Assembly (NCBI GenBank): GCA_900553055.1
Contig: USBV01000060.1
Location: 1-9,042 of the forward strand
Direction of reading: 5' to 3'
Origin: an uncultured Phascolarctobacterium sp.
GTDB lineage: Bacteria > Bacillota > Negativicutes > Acidaminococcales > Acidaminococcaceae
DNA length: 9,042 bases
Shown: piece after piece, positions 1 to 5,796 of the stretch
Layout: each line of letters starts with the position of its first letter
Position numbering within the stretch: the first letter of the stretch is position 1
Notes under the pieces: model-generated
What the model was told of the DNA's origin: nothing
What the model saw: the letters and a program-made list of their open reading frames with translations, nothing else
Database searches by the model: none
Position numbers and translations under genes: made by a program

Positions 1-1
1 G

Positions 2-883
2 CCTTTGGCTAAGCCGCCTCTCGCAGCCGCACAGCTGGCAGAATTTGTTGCGCAGCTGCCGGATTACACAAGGCAGCAGCTGGAACGGCGGGGTGAGGTG
101 GACTGCGCCTGGAGCTGGGGCAGTGAACGCTATCGACTTAACATCTATCGCCAAAAGGAGCAGTATGCCATGGCGATAAGGCTTTTGAATAGCGCTGTGC
201 CTGAGTGTGAGGCATTGGGGCTGCCACCTGCCCTGCAAGCAGTAACGGAGCTAAGGCAAGGCTTGGTTTTAATTGTTGGTCCCACGGGCAGTGGCAAAAC
301 TACAACGCTGGCCGCTTTAGTGCAGCGCATTAATGCCACTAAGTCCATGCATATCGTGACGTTAGAGGACCCCATAGAATATGAATATCCCGCTGGCAAA
401 TCCTTGATTCACCAGCGGGAAATAGGGCGGGATACGACGAGCTTTGCTCGAGGGCTGCGGGCCGCTCTCAGGGAGGACCCGGATGTTATTCTTGTAGGTG
501 AGCTGCGCGATAGTGAAACAATGTCCATCGCTTTAAGCGCAGCAGAGACAGGGCATTTAGTGTTAGCTACACTGCATACGCAGGATGTGACGACTAGCGT
601 TAATCGCATTTTGGATGGGCTGCAGCAAAATCAGCAGCTGGTGCGTAGCCAGCTGGCCGAAAGCTTGGCTGTGGTGGCCAGCCAGAGGCTGCTGGCAAGG
701 GCTGACGGCCGAGGCAGGGTGGCAGCCTTTGAGGTGCTCATAGCAACGGATGCGGTGCGGCATCTTATTCGTGAGGGGCAAACGCATCAGCTACAAAGCT
801 ATTTGCAGACGGGTGCGCGCAATGGTATGGTGACGATGAGCGATAGCATTAAGAACTTGCGTAAAGAGGGGATAATAAAGTAA
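2..883 (+). CDS. pilT: PilT-like type IV pilus retraction ATPase, 5' end missing
   Basis: Hexameric cytoplasmic ATPase that powers retraction of type IV pili (twitching motility, DNA uptake). Seen, numbering from the TTG at position 5: N-domain remainder 1-80; Walker A GPTGSGKT 92-99; Asp box with LEDPIEYEY around 120-128; Walker B region PDVILVGELRD 159-169; His box GHLVLATLHT 183-192; and AVRHLIRE 250-257, matching the PilT retraction signature AIRNLIRE and arguing against the extension ATPase PilB. The frame is open to the left edge, and family members (about 350 residues) carry roughly 45-60 more residues with the DLHL motif, so the TTG is an internal Leu and the true start lies outside. 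The gene ends 29 nt from the end of the convergent antiporter gene. No intrinsic terminator is obvious in that gap. PilU or a related paralogue is the main alternative. Confidence 0.9.
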   Translation, partial: PLAKPPLAAAQLAEFVAQLPDYTRQQLERRGEVDCAWSWGSERYRLNIYRQKEQYAMAIRLLNSAVPECEALGLPPALQAVTELRQGLVLIVGPTGSGKTTTLAALVQRINATKSMHIVTLEDPIEYEYPAGKSLIHQREIGRDTTSFARGLRAALREDPDVILVGELRDSETMSIALSAAETGHLVLATLHTQDVTTSVNRILDGLQQNQQLVRSQLAESLAVVASQRLLARADGRGRVAAFEVLIATDAVRHLIREGQTHQLQSYLQTGARNGMVTMSDSIKNLRKEGIIK

Positions 884-912
884 AGAATGAAGTGTGGAGG
901 GGTTAGTAAATC

Positions 913-3213
913 TTAAAGAATCTCCTCTCTAATCAGCGTGTTCATCATCTTTTGCTTACCTAATACCCATAGCAAATCGTTCTCTTCAAAGACCAAGGAG
1001 ACATTGGGGTTGGTAATTGTAAAGGCGCCGCGCTCGAGACCGATAACTAAGCAGCTCCATTTTTGGCGTAGATCGGCAGCTTTTAAGGAGGTGCCAAGAA
1101 TGGGTGAATGCTTATCAATGGTGATAGCTAAGGACAGAAATTGCTGCTCCGGTGCATAGGCATGGTCCTCCAGCATGAATTGGCGCATGGTTACTGGTCC
1201 CCAGAGGCGATGTAGCTCTAAATGACGTTGGATAATGGCTGCATCCATAATCTTGAGCTGGCTTGCACTGCCAATGAGCAAAAGATTGGCTCCCTTGGTC
1301 ACCATAACTTCGCCACCGGGCATATCAATGGTGGCTTGGGGCGTGCGTATTTGCAGCACATTACAGCCGTAGTATTGACGAACGGCCAGCTGCTTCATGG
1401 TTTTGCCAATAATGGGCGAATTATCAGCCACCTTGTAATAGGCAAGATAAAGCTCCTCGTCAAACCAATGGCCCTGCTCGCGACCTTGTGCTTCACGGTG
1501 CTTGCGCATATGTTTTTCGTTCAAATTAACCAGAAAGCGTGACTCAATGCGCAAATATTCGCCCATCAGCCAGTCGCTGGAGGCGATAAAATAAACAGCT
1601 ACAATAATTGCTCCGAAGGCCAGTATTCCGTGGATACCCATTAAATCGTTGAAGATGAAATAAAGGGAGCAAGAGGCTAAAAGTACTTTACCCAAAATGA
1701 GAATCATTAAGGGAAGATGGTTGGCACGACGTTTAAACCAAAGAATGGAGAAGAGTTCAGCACTACCGGCTCGATTTACTAGGATGGCTCTGAGTAGGGG
1801 AGCCATTACAAGAAAGGTAGCAGCGGCAGCAATAAAATTAGCATAAGGCAGCTGCAAATTGTCCTGTAGATAGGGCAGCAAATAGAGACTGGAACCCAGC
1901 ATAATGGCGAAAAGTAGTGTTGCATAAATGACCATATGCAGCACATAATCGGTCAGCAGGTTTTTCCAATCCTGGTCACCCTTGATATCATTATTGTCGG
2001 TGTAGCGCTCCAACCAGGCCAAAAAGTGTTGTGGCAATATTTTTACCAGCTTAGCATAAGCGGGCTCGGCAGCGTTGATAAAAAAGGGCGTAGTAAAGGT
2101 AGTAATAACGGAAACGGCTACGATAATGGGATATAAAAAGTCGCTTGTTACACCAAGATTCATGCCCAAGGTGGCCAGAATGAAGGAGAATTCGCCTATT
2201 TGCGTGAGCGAAAAGCCGCAGAGCACGGCGGTGTGCAGCTTTTGACCGGCTGCCAGCACGCCACAGGTGGAAAAGAAGAGCTGGCCCAGAATTGTAGTAG
2301 CCACTAAAACAGCCACAGGTATGGCATAATCTGCCAGCAAGGCGGGGCTAACCATCATGCCCACGGATACGAAAAAGACAGCGCCAAAAAGGTCTTTAAT
2401 AGGAGACACAAGATGCTCGATATGCTCAGCATTGGGTGCTTCGGCAATGAGGGAGCCCATGATGAAGGCACCCAGGGCACTGGAAAAACCCAAATGCGTA
2501 GCTAAAAAGACCATGCCCAAGCATAGGCCAATGGATACAACCACAAGTGTTTCGTCGGTCATCAAGCTTTGCGCTTTCTTGAAAAATGTCGGTATTAAAT
2601 ACATGCCGGCCACGAACCACAGCACTAAAAAGAATACTAAGCGACCAACGCTAAGCGCTAGCTCTGTAGTGGAAATACCGCTCGTAGCCACCGCAATTGT
2701 CGACAAAATAACCATCATTGCGATGCCTGCGATATCCTCTACAATAAGCACACCAAAAACAACCTCGGTGAAGCTTTTTGCGCGCAGCTGTAAATCGTCA
2801 AAGGCCTTGATGATAATCGCTGTGGAGCTCATCGAAAGCATGCCACCAAGAAAAATGCTATCCATATGGCTCCAGCCTAAGAGCTGGCCTACGCCGTAGC
2901 CCACGAAGAGCATACTGCAGATGATGACGGCGGTGGAGACAAAGGCGGTGCTGCCCACCTTCTTCAGCTTGTAAAAGCTAAACTCCAACCCTAAGGCAAA
3001 GAGCAAAAAGATAACGCCTATCTCCGACCAGGACTGGACATTGACTTTGTCCGTAATGGTGGGGAAAAAGGAAAAATTGGGGCCTGTGATAAAGCCGGCG
3101 ATAAGATAGCCCAAAACCAGAGGCTGATTAATCTTTTTAAAAAGAATTGTCGTTACGCCTGCAACCAAAAGAATCATGGCCAGGTCGGTAATAATTGTGG
3201 GTAAATGGCTCAT
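913..3213 (-). CDS. CPA2 family cation:proton antiporter with two C-terminal RCK_C (TrkA_C) domains
   Basis: 766-residue inner-membrane protein, predicted to exchange K+ or Na+ for protons in pH and osmotic homeostasis. Seen: a Na+/H+ exchanger domain at about 8-385 with the conserved GYLIAGFITGP segment (35-45), the helix containing VEDIAGI (158-164; Asp160 is the likely ion-binding acid, preceded by Glu159), FFVSVGMMVSP (280-290) and LTQIGEFSF (336-344). A second hydrophobic block of about five helices follows at 423-548, then a charged linker and two RCK_C-like domains at about 590-655 and 692-760. No Rossmann RCK_N domain with a GxGxxG motif lies between. The start is supported by GAGGAG seven bases before ATG. 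RCK_C domains gate such transporters by binding ligands; c-di-AMP is known for CpaA of Staphylococcus, but any ligand here is inference. It is divergent from the aminotransferase homologue. K+ versus Na+ specificity cannot be read from sequence. Confidence 0.88.
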   Translation of the reverse strand: MSHLPTIITDLAMILLVAGVTTILFKKINQPLVLGYLIAGFITGPNFSFFPTITDKVNVQSWSEIGVIFLLFALGLEFSFYKLKKVGSTAFVSTAVIICSMLFVGYGVGQLLGWSHMDSIFLGGMLSMSSTAIIIKAFDDLQLRAKSFTEVVFGVLIVEDIAGIAMMVILSTIAVATSGISTTELALSVGRLVFFLVLWFVAGMYLIPTFFKKAQSLMTDETLVVVSIGLCLGMVFLATHLGFSSALGAFIMGSLIAEAPNAEHIEHLVSPIKDLFGAVFFVSVGMMVSPALLADYAIPVAVLVATTILGQLFFSTCGVLAAGQKLHTAVLCGFSLTQIGEFSFILATLGMNLGVTSDFLYPIIVAVSVITTFTTPFFINAAEPAYAKLVKILPQHFLAWLERYTDNNDIKGDQDWKNLLTDYVLHMVIYATLLFAIMLGSSLYLLPYLQDNLQLPYANFIAAAATFLVMAPLLRAILVNRAGSAELFSILWFKRRANHLPLMILILGKVLLASCSLYFIFNDLMGIHGILAFGAIIVAVYFIASSDWLMGEYLRIESRFLVNLNEKHMRKHREAQGREQGHWFDEELYLAYYKVADNSPIIGKTMKQLAVRQYYGCNVLQIRTPQATIDMPGGEVMVTKGANLLLIGSASQLKIMDAAIIQRHLELHRLWGPVTMRQFMLEDHAYAPEQQFLSLAITIDKHSPILGTSLKAADLRQKWSCLVIGLERGAFTITNPNVSLVFEENDLLWVLGKQKMMNTLIREEIL

Positions 3214-3257
3214 TCATAAACTCCTCATCGATAAATTAGTAGTTTTCCATTAGCATG

Positions 3258-3268
3258 CTTTGCCAAAG
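3258..3268. promoter_or_regulatory. 11-nt palindrome over the upstream -35 box, possible operator
   Basis: CTTTGCCAAAG is a perfect 5+1+5 inverted repeat that overlaps the -35 element at 3260-3265 of the first rightward promoter and lies in the leader region of the leftward antiporter gene. This is a suitable place for a repressor serving either gene, but a palindrome this short can occur by chance. Confidence 0.2.
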
Positions 3269-3288
3269 TGCGCAACATGGTGTATAAT
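3260..3288 (+). promoter_or_regulatory. Sigma-70 promoter P1 for the aminotransferase-homologue operon
   Basis: TTGCCA (3260-3265, five of six consensus bases) and TATAAT (3283-3288, perfect) are separated by 17 bases. Initiation is predicted near 3295, giving a leader of about 100 nt before the ATG at 3395. Confidence 0.6.
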
Positions 3289-3295
3289 AATACTA

Positions 3296-3324
3296 TTGTC
3301 ACATCGCTTCTTAAATTATACTAT
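3296..3324 (+). promoter_or_regulatory. Sigma-70 promoter P2 for the aminotransferase-homologue operon
   Basis: TTGTCA (3296-3301, five of six) and TACTAT (3319-3324, five of six) are 17 bases apart, in tandem behind P1, whose predicted start lies next to the P2 -35 box. The leader from P2 would be about 64 nt. A further isolated TATAAT at 3358-3363 has no matching -35 box. I could not identify a convincing promoter for the leftward antiporter gene in this intergenic stretch. Confidence 0.55.
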
Positions 3325-3394
3325 AAAATTCGCTGCGGATGTGATTATTTGGTGAAATATAATACTTATACATAAATGTAATGGAGGAATAAGC

Positions 3395-4267
3395 ATGAAC
3401 GAGAACCTGGTTTTGATTGATGGCGAAATTATGCCCATGGAGGAAGCCTTTGTAGATGTTAATGACCGTGGCCACAATTTTGGCGATGGTGTTTTCGAGC
3501 TGGTGCCCGTGTATAATGGCCGCTGCTTTGCGCTGCTGCCGCTGATGAACAATCTCTTTGATTCTGTTATTTCCGCAAAAATTCCCGGTGTTTATATGAT
3601 TGAAGAACTGGTGGAGTTCCACGAGAATTTGATTGCTGCAACCGGTCTCGAAAATTGCGAAATCTATACTCAAATCACTCGTGGTAGTGCTCCCTATGGG
3701 TTGGCTTATCCTGAGCCCTCCGTGCCCCGCCTGACCATGTTTGCTGTGCCGGTGGACCGCGAGGCGCTGGCCGAAAAGCGTGCTAAGGGTGTTAATGTGA
3801 TTACCGAAAAGGATGAGCGCTGGAGCCGCTGCGATGTGAATACCTTGAACCGTTTGCCCGAGGTTTTAGCTAAGCAAAAGGCCACCATCAGCCGTGCTTT
3901 TGATGCGATTTTTGTGCGCGATGGCAAGATTACCGAATCTACCGAAGCAAGCTTCTTCATCTATAAAGATGGCATTCTCTGGACTCATCCGGAAAACAAC
4001 TTTATTCATAAAAATGTAGTGCGTCGTCTTTTGATGGAGCGCCTGTCCAAGGATATGGATTTGCAAATCATTGAGCGTCCCTTCGATAAGGAATTTGCGC
4101 TGAAAGCTGATGAAGCATTTCTGTGCGGTCCTCGCTGCGAATTCATGCCCGTGACTAAAATCGACCGTGGCTTTGTCAATGGTGGCAAGGTGGGCGAGTT
4201 GGTGCCCAAGCTGCAGGAGGCTTATGCTGCTTTTGTGGCTAAGGAATGCCCTGCAAAGCATGCATAA
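3395..4267 (+). CDS. Aminotransferase class IV (D-amino acid transaminase-like) lacking the PLP lysine; probable pseudoenzyme
   Basis: 290 residues, full length for fold-type-IV PLP enzymes (D-alanine transaminase, aminodeoxychorismate lyase, BCAT). Family marks seen: DRGHNFGDGVFE (24-35), QITRGSAP (93-100), LNRLPEVLAKQ (151-161), ITESTEASFF (179-188), THPENNFIHK (197-206), GGKVGE (263-268). However, the catalytic lysine position, by alignment with DIKSLN of Bacillus DAAT (Lys145) and LKHLNRL of PabC, is Asn149 (codon AAT). The phosphate Arg50 equivalent is Asn53; the usual G-I-T-R loop reads N-V-V-R (207-210); Tyr31 is Phe34; and the Arg98/His100 carboxylate trap reads Tyr/Leu. Glu181, which would contact the pyridine nitrogen, is kept. 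Start: GGAGG seven bases before ATG. It is the first gene of an operon, overlapping the next by 8 nt. Fold assignment is firm; loss of PLP chemistry is inferred. Automatic annotation would call it dat or ilvE. Confidence 0.88.
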   Translation: MNENLVLIDGEIMPMEEAFVDVNDRGHNFGDGVFELVPVYNGRCFALLPLMNNLFDSVISAKIPGVYMIEELVEFHENLIAATGLENCEIYTQITRGSAPYGLAYPEPSVPRLTMFAVPVDREALAEKRAKGVNVITEKDERWSRCDVNTLNRLPEVLAKQKATISRAFDAIFVRDGKITESTEASFFIYKDGILWTHPENNFIHKNVVRRLLMERLSKDMDLQIIERPFDKEFALKADEAFLCGPRCEFMPVTKIDRGFVNGGKVGELVPKLQEAYAAFVAKECPAKHA

Positions 4268-4763
4268 TCGCCAACTGGCGCGGGGTGCGCTGCTCATTGC
4301 TTTGGCATTGGCGCTACAGGGACTGCGCTTAGTAGTACCCCTGCCCCTGCCTGTATCGACCTTCATGATTGGTACGCTGGTGCATATGATGCTTACGCTG
4401 ACCCTGCAGCTAAACGGCAGGAGCACGGCCTTACTTTTAGGGGCTTTGCTGCCTGTGACTGCTTATTTGCAGGGACAATTAGCTGTACCTCTTTTATTAC
4501 CTGTGGTATGGCTGGGCAATACTGTTTTTGTGCTGGCGTTAGCCACATTGCTGAACAAAAAATGGCTGTACTTACTGCTGCCACCGCTGGTAAAGGCGGT
4601 GCTGATGCTAGCAGGAGCTTGGCTGGTGCTAGAGCTGCTGGCTTTGGAGCAGCTAAATGTGCGCAGAATGCTGTTATTCGCTATGAGCGTGCCCCAGCTT
4701 GTAACTGGCATTGCTGGCATTGCGCTGGCTAAGGCGTTATTAAGGCGCTTGCGCAATGTATAA
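4260..4763 (+). CDS. Six-helix membrane protein resembling an ECF transporter S component
   Basis: 167 residues, very hydrophobic, with predicted helices at about 8-27, 33-51, 55-71, 76-98, 101-127 and 135-160 and short basic ends, matching the size and topology of substrate-binding S components of energy-coupling-factor vitamin importers. The segments LLPVVWLGN (79-87) and VPQLVTGIAG (144-153) look like conserved family positions. No ECF ATPase or T component lies nearby, as is usual for group II systems that share one module. The chosen ATG overlaps the stop of the upstream gene (ATGCATAA), with AAGGA 14 bases upstream, so translational coupling is likely. The frame remains open to an ATG at 4167, but an extension inside the aminotransferase gene is implausible. 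The substrate is unknown; the neighbour hints at an amino acid or a cofactor, which is speculation. It could instead be an uncharacterised membrane protein family. Confidence 0.7.
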   Translation: MHNRQLARGALLIALALALQGLRLVVPLPLPVSTFMIGTLVHMMLTLTLQLNGRSTALLLGALLPVTAYLQGQLAVPLLLPVVWLGNTVFVLALATLLNKKWLYLLLPPLVKAVLMLAGAWLVLELLALEQLNVRRMLLFAMSVPQLVTGIAGIALAKALLRRLRNV

Positions 4764-4772
4764 TCTTAGGCG

Positions 4773-4806
4773 AAGAGCGTCTGCTGGGCGGGCGCTTTTC
4801 TTTTTT
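4773..4806 (+). terminator. Intrinsic terminator after the S-component-like gene
   Basis: AAGAGCGTCTG (4773-4783) pairs with CGGGCGCTTTT (4789-4799): 11 pairs including three G-U, around a 5-nt loop, followed by a T-rich run to 4806. It begins 10 nt after the stop codon and closes the two-gene unit. Confidence 0.8.
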
Positions 4807-4857
4807 GTGAAGAAGTTGTTAATAGTGGCAATTTTCTAGTTTACAAAACCTAGTAAT

Positions 4858-4866
4858 TGGTATAAT
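4858..4866 (+). promoter_or_regulatory. Extended -10 promoter of the DUF2156-GNAT operon
   Basis: TGGTATAAT is a perfect extended -10 element (TGn plus TATAAT), which needs little -35 help. The nearest -35-like box, TTTACA at 4840-4845, is spaced only 15 bases away. Initiation is expected at about 4871-4875, on top of the ATG at 4871. This bears on the start of the next gene. Confidence 0.6.
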
Positions 4867-4891
4867 ATATATGGGAATAGTAGAGATTGAC

Positions 4892-4898
4892 GAGGGGG
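4892..4898 (+). promoter_or_regulatory. Ribosome binding site that points to an ATT start
   Basis: GAGGGGG is the only purine-rich Shine-Dalgarno-like site near the start of the DUF2156 gene. Eight bases after it comes ATT (4907-4909) in the correct frame. No ATG, GTG or TTG in this frame lies at usable distance behind it, while the in-frame ATG at 4871 has no such site upstream. Confidence 0.45.
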
Positions 4899-4906
4899 TC
4901 ATCAAA

Positions 4907-5788
4907 ATTTTAGAATTCCAAAAGGTTACTTTGGCTCAAAAGCCATTGTTTGAAAGCTATATATCTAAAAGTCACCAACGAGGCAGCGAATGCGCCTTTT
5001 CTAACAACTACGTGTGGCGCGATTGCTATCATATTTATTGGTGCTTAGCGCATGATTTTTTGCTTTATAAGGTGCGCCGCGGTGGCGTGGACTTTTATTT
5101 GCAGCCCTTCGGTGGCAAGGATGAGGATTTGCCACGTTTAATTGAAGAGATTCGCGAAAGCAATGGCGGTCCTTTTGAGATGCATGGTATTTATGATTTT
5201 ACCAAGGAACGCTTTGAAAAGGTTATGCCCGGTCTGGAATATATTGAGGATAGGGATAACTGGGATTATGTTTATCTGCGCGAAAAGCTGGCCACTATGG
5301 GTGGTCGCAAGCTACATGGGCAAAAGAATCATTATAACGCTTTTTGCAAGGCGCATCCAGATTTTACCTATGAGCCCATCACCTTCGCCAATATGCGCGA
5401 ATGCCTGGAATTTGGTGAAAAATGGTGCAACGAGCATAAGGCGGAGGACCCGAGCCTGGAGTGCGAGCTGTATGCTATCCAGCAGGCCTTTCTGAGCTTT
5501 GAGCAGTTGGAGCTACGCGGTGGAGCAATTCGCTTTGATGGCAAAATCCAAGCCTTTAGCTTTGGTAAAAAGATTAATGAGGATACAGCGGTGCTGCATG
5601 TGGAGAAGGCGGACCACAATGTGCGTGGCCTGTATACCGCTATTACTAAGGAGTTCGCCGCTCATGCCTGGGATGATGTCATTTATCTCAACCGCGAGGA
5701 GGATATGGGTATTCCGGGCTTGCGCAGCGCTAAAGAAGCGCTGCATCCTGAGTTTATGGTGAAGAAATATAATGTCTTTTTTAAATGA
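4907..5788 (+). CDS. DUF2156 protein (phosphatidylglycerol lysyltransferase C-terminal-like domain)
   Basis: 293 residues from a proposed ATT start, or 305 from the ATG at 4871. It belongs to the LPG_synthase_C/DUF2156 group, which has two GNAT-like folds and includes the lysyl-transfer domain of MprF, but this protein has no MprF membrane part and is soluble. Seen, numbered from the ATT: RGSECAFSNNYVW (25-37), GRKLHGQKNHYNAF (133-146), LRGGAIRFDGKIQAFSFG (203-220), LHVEKAD (230-236), GLYTAITKEF (241-250), YLNREEDMGIPGLRSAK (260-276). With the ATT start the protein begins M-L-E-F-x-K-V-T, the form I expect for homologues. The biochemical role of stand-alone members is not established; aminoacyl or acyl transfer is inferred. 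Its stop (TGA 5786-5788) is embedded in the ribosome site of the GNAT gene, so the two are co-translated. Gene call is firm; the start is uncertain. Confidence 0.85.
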   Translation: MLEFQKVTLAQKPLFESYISKSHQRGSECAFSNNYVWRDCYHIYWCLAHDFLLYKVRRGGVDFYLQPFGGKDEDLPRLIEEIRESNGGPFEMHGIYDFTKERFEKVMPGLEYIEDRDNWDYVYLREKLATMGGRKLHGQKNHYNAFCKAHPDFTYEPITFANMRECLEFGEKWCNEHKAEDPSLECELYAIQQAFLSFEQLELRGGAIRFDGKIQAFSFGKKINEDTAVLHVEKADHNVRGLYTAITKEFAAHAWDDVIYLNREEDMGIPGLRSAKEALHPEFMVKKYNVFFK

Positions 5789-5796
5789 GGTGAAGC

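Noticed and set aside
5..7. TTG as the start of pilT
   Set aside because: The frame is open to the edge, and the usual N-terminal 45-60 residues of PilT are missing, so this is an internal Leu codon.
884..912. Bidirectional terminator between pilT and the antiporter gene
   Set aside because: GGAGG and CTCC segments can pair weakly across the gap, but the stem is poor and there is no T-run after it in either direction.
2357..2899. 180-codon open frame on the plus strand
   Set aside because: It lies wholly antisense to the membrane part of the antiporter gene, whose domains and motifs are clear. Its composition reflects the opposite strand and it has no ribosome site.
4167..4259. Upstream start for the S-component-like gene
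   Set aside because: The frame is open, but these 31 codons overlap the conserved C-terminus of the aminotransferase homologue, and the membrane protein begins naturally at the ATG at 4260.
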